From Okapia johnstoni (taxonomy: Eukaryota; Chordata; Mammalia; Artiodactyla; Giraffidae), in the NCBI GenBank assembly GCA_024291935.2, contig CM044306.1, positions 17,493,001-17,557,000 of the forward strand: a stretch of 64,000 nt of DNA, read 5' to 3'. The notes beneath the pieces were generated by a model. That model made no database searches and was not told where the DNA came from. It was given only the letters and a program-made list of their open reading frames with translations. The translations under genes and the position numbers were made by a program. Position 1 is the first letter of the stretch. Every line of letters starts with the position of its first letter. This document shows positions 1 to 12,100 of the stretch, one piece after another.

Positions 1-566
1 AAAATCACTGCAGATGGTGACTGCAGCCATGAAATTAAAAGACGCTTGCTCCTTGGAAGAAAAGCTATGACTAACCTAGACAGCATATTAAAAAGCAGAG
101 AATTACTTTGCCGACAAAGTCCATCTACTCAAAGCGATGGTTTTTCTAGTAGTCATGTATGGATGTGAGAGTTGGACCATAAAGAAAGCTGAGCGCCAAA
201 GAATTGATGCTTTTGAACTGTGGTGTTGGAGAAGACTCTTGAGAGTCCCTTGGACAGCAAGGAGATCCAACCAGTCCATCCTAAAGGGAATCAGTCCTGA
301 ATATTCATTGGAAGGACTGGTGCTGAAGCTGAAACTCCAATACTTTGGCCACCTGATGCGAAGAACTGACTCATTTGAAAAGACCCTGATGCTGGGAAAG
401 ATTGAAGGCAGGAGGAAAAGGGGACGACAAAGAATGAGATGGTTGGATGGCATCACCGACTTGATGGACATGAGTTTGAGCAAGCTCCAGGAGTTGGTGA
501 TGGACAGGGAAGCCTGGTGTGCTGCAGTCCATGGGGTCGCAAACTGAGTGACTGAACCAAACTGAC
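1..566 (+). mobile_element. BovB (RTE) LINE 3' fragment
   Basis: The translation resembles the C-terminal part of BovB reverse transcriptase ([37 protein letters not shown]) and ends with the typical BovB tail (gactgaaccaaactga). It is broken by frameshifts and is 5' truncated by the window edge. Confidence 0.9.
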
Positions 567-895
567 ATCTGCTGACCCCAACCTCCTACCCTATCTCTTC
601 CCCAACCCCCTCCCCTTTGGCAAACACCAGTCTGTTGTCTACATCCATTTCTATTTTGTAGATGGGTTCATTGGGTCATATTTTAGATTCCACATATAAG
701 TGATATCATATGGTATTTGTCTTTCCCTTTCTGACTTACTTCACTTAGTATGATGATCTCTAGTTGCATCCATGTTGCTGCAAATGGCATTTTTTACGGC
801 TGAGTAGTATTTCATTGTATATATGTACCACATCTTCTTTATCCATTCATCTGTTGATGGACATTTAGGTTGTTTTGAGACTGTGGTTTTGTAAT
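567..895 (-). mobile_element. L1 LINE 3' fragment
   Basis: Antisense L1 3' region (ttccacatataagtgatatcat..., tccattcatctgttgatggac). It directly abuts BovB, which appears to be inserted into it. Confidence 0.75.
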
Positions 896-2022
896 GAGGT
901 CAACTTAGACAAGCCTGGGAGTCTCTCTCCCCCTAAGATCAGCCCTGCCTCCCACCACCCTACACATGTACCCTCAACCACACCTCAACCTGGGAATGAC
1001 CCCCAGAGAAATGGCAATCATCTCATGAAGAAACAAGAGTTTCCTGGGGTCAACTTCATACAGTCTGTCCTCAGTGAAGATGCCAGAACACTTTCCTGAT
1101 GTGGCCTCTGGGATGATGGTGGCCCTTACTCTCAGCAGCAGCCAGGATTGGCGGCTCAACCTGGAGGAAGTTGCAGGGGTCAGGCTGAAGAAAGGCAGAG
1201 CAGGAGTTTATTTTTAAACCCAAGTGGGCACTCCAGCTGCCAGGAAGGAGCAGACGGCTCTTGGGGAGAACAGAGACTGGCAGCTGGTCAGACACTTGTC
1301 AGGAGTGCTGCAGGCCACCAAGTGGGCAGGGGTTCATGTGGCTGAAGGCCAGGACTCTGCCTGAGGGGTCGCATGGTGGGAGGGGTGAGGGCAGCAGTTA
1401 ACACTTTGGAGCCCAGGAAGGCAGTGGGGACTCGAGGCTCGAGCCCAGGGACCCTGGGGGCTGCCCTGGGGCCATCAATGTACTGAACACTCCCAGCATC
1501 CCTCCAGGATGGGGTGGAAGGGTCATGGGGGAATCTTGATTCATGGTCAGATGGACCATGTGAATATCTTTATGCAAGAGCAAAGGGCAGTCAAGCATCA
1601 GGGCTGCTCTGTCGGCACTTGGGGGGACCAAGTGTGCCTTGTGCCCTTACAGCTCATCTGGACTGCAGAGGTGGCCAGGGCTTTGCAGCCTCATCAACCT
1701 CAGGAAGCAGGGAGAGGCTTCTGCCAAGTTCAGGTGACAGTGAGCCCTCTGGGTGACTCCTGCCCTGAAGGCTGCCAGTGCACGTTTCTGGAGCTGTCAC
1801 CAGGGGAATGGCATCCAGGTCATAATGTCATAAAAGGACAATGACAGCTTGAGTCACAGCGCTGACCGACGTTTATTTCCCACCTTGCTTTCGACATCAG
1901 GAGGCCTGAAGAGCCCCCATGAATGTAGAGCTAAGGTCAGGTTTCAGAGGGTCTCTGGACTGGGTGGGAACTCCTGGGGGCCTGAGCAGACCTCAGTCCC
2001 TTAAATGTGTCTGTGGCACATC
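896..2022. other. Intergenic, no gene recognised
   Basis: No coding exon or clear transposon. A minus-strand AATAAA lies near 1872-1880 in a setting that looks like a transcript end, but no exon upstream of it could be identified. Confidence 0.5.
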
Positions 2023-2032
2023 AAGAAATGAG

Positions 2033-2170
2033 ACTTCCCTGGTGGTCCTGTGGCTAAGACTCCACACTCCCAATGCAGGGGGCCCAGGTTCTATCCCTAG
2101 TCGGGGAACTGGATCCCACATACCACAGCTAAGACCCAGGGTAGTCAAAGAAATAAATATATTTTTTTTA
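2033..2170 (+). mobile_element. CHR-2 type SINE
   Basis: Starts acttccctggtggtcc and contains the B-box-like gttctatccctag. It is flanked by perfect direct repeats aagaaatgag (2023-2032 and 2171-2180). Confidence 0.88.
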
Positions 2171-2214
2171 AAGAAATGAGAATAAATCTTCATCTTCAAA
2201 GGCCAAATGCTGAA

Positions 2215-2368
2215 GCTGAAGCTGTTACTGACAGCCTATGAACTCCTTTAGGCAAGAAGAGGTGTTCTCGACACCAAGCCTCGCCCAGGCTTGCCTGTCT
2301 CCCGCTGACCTTCTGAAAATGTTAATAGAAGTTGGACTCTCTACTTACAGCAAGTTCCCGGGGGCCAG
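2215..2368. repeat. 155-bp direct duplication, copy 1
   Basis: From ctgaagctgttactgacagc to cccgggggccag. The copy at 3125-3280 is about 95 percent identical by eye, with 2-nt indels. Not a known SINE or LINE. Confidence 0.85.
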
Positions 2369-2845
2369 AGCCGCTAAGAGGGCAGGACGCTTCCAGAACT
2401 CTCAGTCTAGGTTAAGTTAAAATTCCCCAATCCTGTCAAAGTCCTCCTAGCCCTTCTTTTGCCTTCTAGAAAGGTACACCCAGGATCTCTCTGACCTTCT
2501 GTGAGGTCTTGCCTCTGGCAGGAGGTCTTTCTTGCTGTACTTTGTTTCATCACTCCGGTCCTTGCCTGATTTCCAAGTTGCCTGGGTTTGATACTGCAAC
2601 TGAGTAGCATTAGTTATTGTCTGAACCTAAGCCATTCATTCTGGTGGCTACTGGCCACAGGTGGCGATGGAGCGCTTGAAACATGGCTCACCCAAATTGA
2701 GATGTGCTTTAAGTGAAAATGCATTCCTGATTTCAAAGACAGAGTGCGGAAAGCAAATAACCCCTCCCCCCAAAAACCAAAGAGACCAATGTAACATCTC
2801 AATGATTATGTTGATTGCATGTTGAAATGAAATTATGGATATAGT

Positions 2846-3051
2846 GGCTTTGCGTGCTAAGTCACTTCAGCCGTGTCCGACTGTTTTTGACCCCATGGAC
2901 TGTAGCCTGCTAGGCTCCTCCGTCCATAGTATTTCTCAGGCAAGAGTCCTGTAGTGGGTTGCCACTTCCTACTCCAGGTGATCTTCCAGACCCAGGGTAC
3001 ATCTCCTGCATTTGGCAGAAGGGTTCTTTACTAGCGCCACCTGGGAAGCCC
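2846..3051 (-). mobile_element. Bov-tA SINE
   Basis: Antisense Bov-tA: gtgctaagtcacttcag...gaccccatggactgtagcctg...cacctgggaagccc. It lies between the two copies of the 155-bp duplication. Confidence 0.9.
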
Positions 3052-3124
3052 ATATTGGATTTAGTAAAATGTATTGACTTTACCTACTATAAATTTTTAT
3101 TTTTTAATTTTATTGAATTTTTCC

Positions 3125-3280
3125 TCTGAAGCTGTTACTGACAGCCTATGAACTCCTTTCAGCAAGAAGAGGTGTCCTCGACACCAAGCCTCAGGCCCAG
3201 GCTTGCCTGTCTCCCGCTGACCTTCTGAAAATGTTGATAGAAGTTGGACTCTCTACTTACAGCAAGTTCCCGGGGGCCAG
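3125..3280. repeat. 155-bp direct duplication, copy 2
   Basis: Second copy of the 2215-2368 segment, 910 bp downstream, in the same orientation. It ends exactly where a CHR-1 SINE starts. Confidence 0.85.
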
Positions 3281-3548
3281 GTTTTCTCTAGTTGCAGCAA
3301 ATGGGGCTACTCTTCATTGTGATGTGCGGGCTTCTCACTGCAGTGGCTTCTCTTGTTGCAGAGCCCCAGCTCTGGGACACAAAGGCTGCAGTAGTTGGGG
3401 TTCCCGGGCTCTAGAGCCCAGGTTCAATAGCTGAGGCAGAGGGGCGTAGTTGCTCCACGGCATGTGAGATCTTCCCAGACCAGGGATCGAACCTGTGTCC
3501 CCTACACTGGCAAGTGGATTTTTATCCACTGTGCCACCAGGAAAGTCC
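3281..3548 (-). mobile_element. CHR-1 type SINE
   Basis: Antisense element: tttctctagttgcagcaaatgg...gagatcttcccagaccaggg...ccaccaggaaagtcc. Confidence 0.85.
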
Positions 3549-3838
3549 AGAAGAATTTTAAATGCATACGTAGCTTGTATGTGTGGACTGCATTCAATTC
3601 TGTTGGACTGCATTCAATTCTGTTGGTCTAGACACTGGGATGAGCCAGAATGAATTTGAAATCCTTCCTTCAACTCCACGAGTAGACTCTAAGCAACCAC
3701 AAGGTGCCAATGTCCCCAGCTTTAAATCTTGGTCACCTCCAACTCATGAGGACAATGAGGGGACCCACACATTATCCCAAACAAATAGAACTGGGAATTG
3801 AAATCTGCACCCATGATCCACCCGGAAATCCTCAACAG

Positions 3839-3973
3839 GGACTTCCTTGGCGGTTCAGTGGTTAGGGCTCCCTGCTTCCACTGCAAGGGGCATGGGTTTC
3901 ATCCCTGGCAGGGGAACTAAGATCCTACATGCCGAGTGGTATAGCCAAAATAAATAAATAAATAAATAAATCC
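3839..3973 (+). mobile_element. CHR-2 type SINE with AAAT tail
   Basis: gggacttccttggcggttcagtgg head, ending in an (AAAT)n run at about 3948-3971. Confidence 0.87.
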
Positions 3974-4361
3974 TCGGCAAGTAGGTCCTGGTTTAGAGAG
4001 GGAGATTCAGACACAGACTGGGAGTCATTTTATCTACTTTCCTGCTTCTACTTTTGAAAAACCAGATACCCGGGAATTCCTTCAATAGGTGGTCTTCAGA
4101 GCAAGTTTAATTTCTGGTTCCACATCATACTTTTTAGGCACCACTCTGTCAGAACTGCCTGACATGTTCTAAGCCAAAGTAAGTACAGATTTCCCCAGTG
4201 TCCAAATTAGAGCGCTCCTAGGAGACCTTTCATACGCCGAATGGTGTAAAGTGAAGAAGCAATTACCTTAGGAAACGTCTTGCTAACAGATGCACAAAAT
4301 AAATTGAGATAAAGTGCAGATGTTCACAGTTCAAAGCTATGGCGGTTTAAAAAAAGAAAAA

Positions 4362-4487
4362 GGACTTCCATGGTGGTCCAGTGCTTAGGACACTGCGCTT
4401 CCACTGCAGGTGGCATAGGTTTGATCTCTTGTCAGGGGAATTATGATTCCTCCTGCCATGCATCGTGGCCAAAAAAAGAAAAACCCA
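4362..4487 (+). mobile_element. CHR-2 type SINE
   Basis: ggacttccatggtggtccag head. The repeat aaagctatggc occurs on both sides (4333-4343 and 4499-4509), consistent with a target-site duplication that includes some A-rich flank. Confidence 0.85.
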
Positions 4488-5032
4488 AATGAACAGAAAA
4501 AGCTATGGCTGTTGGATGCTGAGTGTGGTTCCTTCTGGTGTCACTCTCACTCCTTGGGGTGTTCGAGGCCTCTGTAAGAGCTGCTGCAAACAGATGCTGC
4601 ATGCTATTTCATTAAATCAAAAATTCTCTTCAAATTTCTTTCAGTTAGGGAAACAGGTACTAACACAGGTCTCTTGTAAAAGCAAAAGGGCATAAAGTGA
4701 ACTTTCAAAAAACGAGGGATGCCTGTAGTTTTCCGATTATCTGTCTGGGCCAGGTCTGATTGTTCCATGCCAGCCTATAGAGTCTGATACCTGGGCAAAT
4801 GGGAGGGGTGCTGGCATCAGAGGTGCTACCTTCCTGGCATTCTCGCTGCACCCCCTCGCACCTGCTCCCCTCTGCAGCCTCCTGCATCACTATGCACCCA
4901 TGTAAATAACAGGGGGCTCAAGGGGTTCCTGAGGTTGAGAGGCAGGTGTGAGTGGCTGAGCACTGATCTGCAAGAGCCAAGTGCTGAGCCTCCCCTGAGT
5001 CCCCCGCCACTGTCTGCCAACAGCCACACTTT

Positions 5033-5300
5033 ATTTTTATTTTTGGCCGCACTGGGTCTCCGTTGCTGCATGAAAGCTTTCTCTAGTTGTGGTGAATGGG
5101 GGCTACTCTCTGTGGTGAGCGGGCTTCTCATTGCGGCAGCTTCTCTTGTTGCGGAACATGGGCTCTAGAGTGTGGGCTCAATAGTTGTGGCGCATAGGCT
5201 TAGTTGCCCCTCGGCATGTGGGATCTTCCCAGACCAGGGATCAAACCTGTGTCCCTCACATTGGCAGGTGGATTCCCAACCACTGGACTGCCAGGGAAGT
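5033..5300 (-). mobile_element. CHR-1 type SINE with 16-bp TSD
   Basis: Antisense CHR-1 (gccgcactgggtctccgttg...ccagggaagt), flanked by perfect 16-bp direct repeats ccaacagccacacttt at 5017-5032 and 5301-5316. A recent-looking insertion. Confidence 0.9.
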
Positions 5301-5316
5301 CCAACAGCCACACTTT

Positions 5317-6449
5317 TTACTATCTGAAGTGTCAGCTGTATACACATCAGACCAAGTTTGAAGGTTACCACGGATCAGTAATTGATAAGGGGTACAGACA
5401 GGGATGGAACAGTTGAGAGGCAGAAACGATGATGCTGTAAGTAGGGTTTGCAGCCCAGAAGAGAGAAGAGAGGGTAAGCCTAGACTTCAGGTCATGACTG
5501 AGGTTGGAGATGGATTCTTGTCAGGCTGCCTCGCCTGTGAACCCACTGGGGGAAAAGCTGACCTTCTGCAGTGGGGGAGTCTGGGGGCAGAGATTCCAGA
5601 TGTGCTGGGGGACTGAGATGCCGGAACAGGGTGGGGACCAGGAACCCAGGCCAGCACTGCCCGGGTGGAGTCCTGCTCTCTCTGCACGTGACCGGAGGGG
5701 TCCTGGGGGCTCCTGTCCTGGTGAGCAGCTAGCTGCTCACTCTCCCCAGGTCCCTACTGCTGCTATTTCTTGCTCCCGTTATCTCCTCTCTCCCATTCCC
5801 TTCCTTCCTCCTCACCCCAACCTCTCTCATCTTATCTTTCCCCTGAACAAGCAGGACTTTCAGAGCCAGATATCTCCGGGCCCAAAGCACTCCGGAGGCC
5901 AGGATAGGAAGACTAGGTTCTTGGCTCAAACTTGGCCCCCAGTGGGGGGAGGGCTCTTGGCCTTGGCTGTGCTCAGCCCCTTCCTGCCCCAGGCACAGTG
6001 AGGCAAGAGCCAATTCTCTGAAGGCCTGAAAGCACAGCACCCTTGGGACCGGAGAGCCGTTTGATCCAGCTTTCTGGACTCTCTTGGGAGGTGAGGAGTC
6101 TGGCTTCAACCATAAAAGGGAACTTGAATCTTCTGCCTCTTGCTAGGATGCTTTCCTGCTCAACTCCCATCTACTTTGCTGAAACTGGAAAGGACAGCTC
6201 TCTTTGTTGGGAGAGCAAGGAAGCGGAAGGGCCAGGCCCTCCACCCAGTCGGTGCCTATTTCCTGGCCGTGAATGGAAAACTACGCCCCTTCTTCCCAGT
6301 CTCCCAGCGCCCACTCCTGGGTGCTCCCTTCCCACTTTTGGTGTCCAGTCATCACACTTCCTCCAGGGCCACAGAGCATGGGGGAGGGTCCTGGGCCACA
6401 GTGTGGTCATTCACAGAAAGGAGACACAGGCTGGTGTGAGTTCCATGGG
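5317..6449. other. Intergenic, nothing recognised
   Basis: GC-rich single-copy-looking DNA between the last SINE and the inferred ADAM11 transcript end. Long open frames here have no recognised homology and arise from the GC content. Confidence 0.5.
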
Positions 6450-9135
6450 AGCCCTGGGACGTGATCTTTAATGGACGTTCCTGTCCCTGCTTCCCCACCC
6501 CGAGCCCCAGATGACATATTTACAGGATGCTGTTTGGAGCCAGTTCCAGGCCCACGTCAGTGTGCCTCCACCCCTCCCTGGGCGCCGCCAGGGTGGGGGC
6601 TGCCAGGGTGGGGCAGGAGGATGTGGACAGCTGGGAGCCAGGTGGACTGGTCACAGGAAGTCTTGGGTTCTCCACACCCCACCCCCACCGCATGTGCACG
6701 CACACACAGACGTGACCGTGTGTGCAGAGGTATTCACGCTTGTGCGGAGATGTGGAGCCAAATGCTTGTGCCAGATGCATCGCCACCTGTGTGCACGTGT
6801 GTACCACCTGTGTGCACGTGCGTACCACAGAGGATGCCTTAGGGTACCGCTGCAATAGTGCAAAACCCAGCCCTTAGCCTCCCGCCCCCGCCTCAGCTTG
6901 TGTGGCTGGCTGGTGGGGCAGGACTGGCCATAGGGGTACCCCACCCACCCCCTTGCTTGGGCAGTGCCAGCTGGAGTTCAGTATTGAGGACCCCACTGCA
7001 GCCTCATCCGGCCACCTTAAAGGGTGTCAGTGGGCCTCGGTCCACAGTTTGCCCTGAGGGGTGGTACAGATAAACAGGGAGCCATTTCTTCCATGATTCC
7101 TCCTCACAGATGCCCCAGAGGGACTAAGACAGGCAGCTCAAATACCCTGGGGGTATTCGGAAACCCCTGGGGAGGCTTGGGGGTACCCCTGGGCAGAGGA
7201 GCTCCATTCATTTGTGGCTTTCATCCAGAAGGTAGCTTGATCCCCAGCTTGCCCCCGCTGGCTGGATTTTAGAAGTCAAGGAGCCAGAGCTCCTAGGTCC
7301 CAAGTGAGGGTCATGAGGAAAGGCCATGGGCAGGACTGTGTTTGTGGGGGGACTGAGGAATTCTGCCCAGCCTCGGCCTCAGGTTCGGCTGCAGTGGGGA
7401 TCAGATCGGAGGACTGATGGGGAAAATGACTGTAAACTTACTACTCAGCCCTGGAGTGGGGTTAAGGAGCAGAATGGGCTTGACAGGACCTTAAGGACGT
7501 TTCTGGAAGCTGAGGATCAAACGTGAGACTTGCCTTTTCCTACTTCCTCTTGCACATCACAGGCGGAGCCCCTAACCCTCCAGGCACTGGGCCACCCCTG
7601 GCCTTCCCTCCTTGGGAGAGCCTCCCCCAGCAGATGGCCTGGGACCTCCAGGCCATGCCAAGGGGCACCTAAACCCTGAGTCAGCCCCAGCATCACCCTT
7701 CTTGAAAGGGGGAAGGTGCCATGTTATTTCAGGGACAATATATTCTAGGACCCTACCCTCCTCCCAAATACATGCGTCCTGGCAGGGAGAGCAGGACGAT
7801 TGTTTTGAAGTTGAAGACAATCTGGGACGTGTGGTCGCCGTACCCATAACCTAGGCCTTGGGCACGGAACAGGCAGCTTTGGTTTGATTCAGCACTCGGA
7901 CTTGTCTCCAAGCTCAGCAGGGCTGGGCGGAGGGGGCGCACAGGGTTGCCAGGCCCCTGCCTGGCTTGGGGACTTCTACGTTCAGTGAGAAGATGCTAGG
8001 TGTGACCACCCCTGTGGGGAGGGCCAGAGGGATGACCAGGCCTCAGCTCCTTTAGTCCCTCCTGCAATTGTCGAAATATCCCCACAGCTGCCTGGCCCAA
8101 GCACCCCCAAAGTTACATTCATCAGTTGAGATTCAGTAAAAAAAAAATTAAATAAAAAATAAAAGGTTGATGTCAGCTCCCTCCCCCTAGGTGCCAGAGA
8201 GGTTAGACCCTCCCTGGTCCCAGTTGCCTGGTTTTGAGGTCCCAGCTGCCTGGTTTTGAGGCGGGGCCACCCCAGGCCACCCCCATCGCTGGCTGCGTGC
8301 CCTCCCCCCGCCCAACTTGAGCTGTGGCAATCTGTGATGATGGAGGTTACATTCACAGGAGGAGAGTTGGTGTGCAAGGCCAAAGGCGCATGAGGTGGGG
8401 TGGGGGACCATGAGGGAAATGCCCTCCAGGCCTGGTCCACCCTGGTGGTGTGAGGGCAGGGCCACGACCCGGCCCCAAGCCCCTGTGGGGCCAGGAGTTG
8501 AAGGGCTGGGCCTGGAAGACATTGGCATGGTGCCTCCCTCCGTGGCTGGGCGGGGGCAGCCTCCTGGTTCTGGGCGGAGATGGTGGGTGCCAGACTCGGA
8601 GGGAGGTGGGGGTGGCACTTAGGCCCCTCCGGACCTGGAACGGAGAGGGGGCATCAGGGGAGGATATGAGGCAGGGCCCAGAGGGAGAGCACCCCCACCT
8701 CAGCCGGCCCCGGGAGGTCAGTGCTGGGCCCTGGAGGCAGAGAGTCACAGGCTGGACAGAGAAGGGTTCTGGCGGGAAGTCAGACAGTGGCGACATGAAA
8801 GACAAAACGGATGGGACGCAGAGGTAGGCTCCCTTCCCTGGGGAGGAGTGGGGGGGGGGGGGCGCGCACAGCACCAGGGTCCACGGGGCCAGAGGTGGGC
8901 TGACCATTGGAAGGGCAGGAGTTAAAGGACCAAGGCCTGAGAGGGTGAGTGGGCTGGAGAAGGGGGCACGGGGCACGTTGAGGACTCTCTTCCTGGAGCG
9001 GGGTTCTCCCACCCCGGGAGTGACAGCCGTGACTGCAAGGGTGGGGGAACCGGCCCCAGCTCCCCATCAACAGAATGCGAGGTGGCGAATGAGATGGAGG
9101 AGACAAGGACAGCGGGAGGGAGAACGTGGCCGGCG
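6450..9135 (-). other. ADAM11: ADAM11 3' UTR (inferred extent)
   Basis: The stretch below the stop codon holds no coding exon and no recognised transposon down to about 6.5 kb. It includes an A/T-rich block at 8137-8165 that would appear as a U-rich/AU-rich tract in the mRNA. The far end is inferred from an ATTAAA on the minus strand at 6472-6467. A UTR of about 2.7 kb is long but plausible for this gene; the end point is uncertain. Confidence 0.5.
6467..6472 (-). terminator. Possible ADAM11 poly(A) signal ATTAAA
   Basis: The plus strand tttaat reads ATTAAA on the minus strand, the commonest variant poly(A) signal. It is followed about 30 nt later by GT-containing sequence. It is the best candidate seen between the stop codon and the next SINE cluster; no AATAAA was found in a convincing setting. 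Not proven. Confidence 0.4.
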
Positions 9136-9184
9136 TCACACTGCCCCCTGCTGGGTCGGGTCGTACCTTCCTCGGCGGATGTTT
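9136..9184 (-). CDS. ADAM11: ADAM11 exon 26 coding part (cytoplasmic tail)
   Basis: Acceptor cctgaag. Codes residues 762-777 ([16 protein letters not shown]) and stop TGA at 9138-9136. It matches the short ADAM11 tail and is in phase with exon 25, 684 bp upstream. It continues into the 3' UTR. Confidence 0.93.
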
Positions 9185-12100
9185 CTTCAGGAGCCAAAGC
9201 GAGGCGAGGCAGAGAAAGGAAAAGAAGCCTTCCGTGACCCTCCCCTTCTCCCAGGGAGGGGCCTCTGGCTCCCAGGAGACACCTTGCCTCAGAGATGCTA
9301 GACATTCCTTTATCCCTAGACGCTAATGACAAGCCCAGGGATGTTTGTCTCATGTTCAGAGAAAACAAAAAAGGAGCTGGTCCAGGAAAACCTACTGAAG
9401 TTGAGTCCTGCATTTGAGTCCTGACTGCAGCTAACTCACTGCCTGACCCTGGGCCTTGGGTCCCTCGTCTGTACAGTGAGGGGTTACACCAGCTTGAGGG
9501 CCTACAATGTGGGTGCCCACAGAATAGCCACGGCTGGGTAAGGCCCAGGGACTGGGGACTTGGGCAGCCCCTGCTCAGCTCCACTCTGTGGCCAAGCTGG
9601 GATGCACTGAAGAACAGGGGAACCCAATCTTCTCATTTTTCAAGAGAAGCTGGAAATCGGGATTCTTAATGTAAAATCCCTCCGTTTTAAAAGTCTGAGT
9701 AACTGATTTTTTAAAATGTAAAAACAAGACCCTGTGGGCTGGCGTGGCTTGCAATGTGTAAGCTCTGGTTTAGCTAACCTCTCAGGGAGGTCCCCTCAGC
9801 TCCAACAGCCTGGGGTTCTGATAACCCTGGGGGATGCAGGGGGTGTAGGGGGCGTGTTCATGTCTTACTTAAATCCCCAGCCCGTGCCGCCCAGGACGAT
9901 GGCTGCAACCAGAACAGCCCCGGCGATGGAGCCAATGATGATGTTGGTGCCGCTGGGACCTGGGGAGGAGAGCAGGGTGGGGTTGGCAGGGGCAGGCATG
10001 GAGAACAGGAAAGACAGAGCCCCACCCTGGCCAGTTTCATCCTCACCCTTATATCTCTCTGTCTCCCCCGTGGGCGGAGACGTGGGCAGGGGGTTGTGGA
10101 TACTGCAGTCTTTGCCTGTCCAGTCTGGCTGACAGATGCACTTCCCTTCGTTGCTGCAGACCTAGAGATGGGGTGGGGCCAGTACAGGTGAGCAGGGCCC
10201 AGTCCCCTCTTATAAGCCCCTCCCGCGATCCCTGGCCTCCAGGCACCCACCCCGTGGTGGGAGCAGATCCGGCGCTCCCCGCTGCCCGGGCAGGTGCTGA
10301 AGTTGAAGGCAGAAGCTGGCAGGCAGCGATGGTCCAGGCACAACATGTTGGGCCCGCAGGCTGTGCCGTCCTCCACATAGCTCAGGTCTGAGCCATCAGC
10401 CAGCTGCACATGACCACCCCTGGGGAGACGGCACAGCCAACCTCTGCCCTTGCCCTCCACCCCCACACAGCTGGAACCTCCCCTTCCCCAGCCATGGTCC
10501 CAGCCACACCTGCAGTCCAGTTCCTTGCCCTGGTGGTAGAAAGTGACGCTGCTGATGTCTCCCCCTAGATCCCCCAGCCGAGGAGCTCCAGAGATGTTGA
10601 CACAGAGGAGGAAGCCACACAGCACATCCCTGTTCGTGTGGAGACAGTGGGCCCCAAGTCTGACCTCAGACCCAAATACAGACCTCGTGTCTGCCGTCTC
10701 CCCATCCCCCAATTTTTCAGAGTCTTGCATTAGGACTCAACAGCTTGCCCCATCTCTGAAAAAACCCTGCCAGCCCCAGAGCCCGAGCCCCTAAACTGGG
10801 ATGGCCCAACCAGAAGCTTTGACGACTCACTGTTTATTGCACTGGACCCAGCCTGACCCCTTGCGCCCACAGTTGCCACGTTCTGTCCCCTCCACATTCA
10901 ACTTCTCATAGCAGAAGCGATCAGCAGCCGCTGTAGGGAGAGGAGGCCAGTGTCACCCCACCCACTCCAGAACCCACCTTGGACCTTGGGCCTGCATCTC
11001 CAACAATGGCCTGACTCCAAGTCCAGCTGAGTCACTGAGATCCTGGGGGGCTGCACATCTGTTGGAGGGGTTTTCAGCCAGAGCCTGCCCCCTCTCCAGA
11101 CTCTCAATTTCAGTCTTCCAGAGTACCTTCTCCCATCTCCAGCCAAAGACTCACCATGGCCCCAAAGGGCCTGGCACTGCCGGTCCCGGGTTTTGCAGCG
11201 ACCTCCGTAGCAGCGGCCCTGAGGGACAGTCAGGAGACAAGGGACAGAGACACTGAGGACAAGACAGGACACTGCACTGAGCCAGAGACCCAGACGAGGC
11301 GGAACCTCCATCCCTTCATACCTGTTCATGATCACAGTAGTAACCGTCCAGCTTGTGCAGGTTAGGTGGACACTGTGGAGAGAGGCACTGGACTGAATAG
11401 AGCTGCCCCAGGACTGGGAGCTAAGTTCGGCTCCAGGGAAGAATAAAGGCCTGCCAGGTGGGGGCTCTGGCCCCAGGGCCCCTCCATGTCAAAGACAAGA
11501 GCAGAGAACTCAGATAACATGGCTTAGCAGGTCCCAAAGCCTCTCCAGTCTCCATCAGTTTTCTGCACCTACTTCACGGGACTGGGAGTACTCGATGACT
11601 GGCATGTAATAAGAATTTAGACATTAAATAATATTATTACCCACTGTTATCCCTAGTACACTCCAGGCACCTAGCCAGACTATAAATACTGGTCGAATGA
11701 TTGGAAGAGCAAAGCCAGGAGGCATGAAAAACTCCTATCTCAGATGAGAAACAGCCTGATCAGCGGTGGCGACGCCAGCAGCCCAGAGGAGGGGCGCGAA
11801 CAGTCACCCAGGAGAGGGATATTGGCTGCCTCGTTGGGGGTCCGCAGGGCAGCCGGCACGGGCGGACCTGGCTCGAGTCCCCGGTGCAGGTCTCCGCGAT
11901 GTCGCACTCGTTCACAGCCTCTCGACAGGACACACCCCGCGGCTCGTACTAGAGAAGGCATGCATTGCGGGATTCAAGCAAGAACCACGCACTCCCGCGT
12001 CTTCCCGCCTCCTCTGCCCCACCCTCTGCTCGGCTTCGCCCGGGACCGCTCCCTGCCCACTCGCACCGCCCCCAGGTCCGCTCCCGGTTCCGCCCACCCA

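Noticed and set aside
1..6449. GJC1, the next gene after ADAM11 in human
   Set aside because: No connexin-like coding sequence was seen; it probably lies outside the window to the left.
9858..10730. 290-codon minus-strand open frame
   Set aside because: It strings together ADAM11 exons 22 and 23 with introns and shifted frames; the spliced model explains the homology better.
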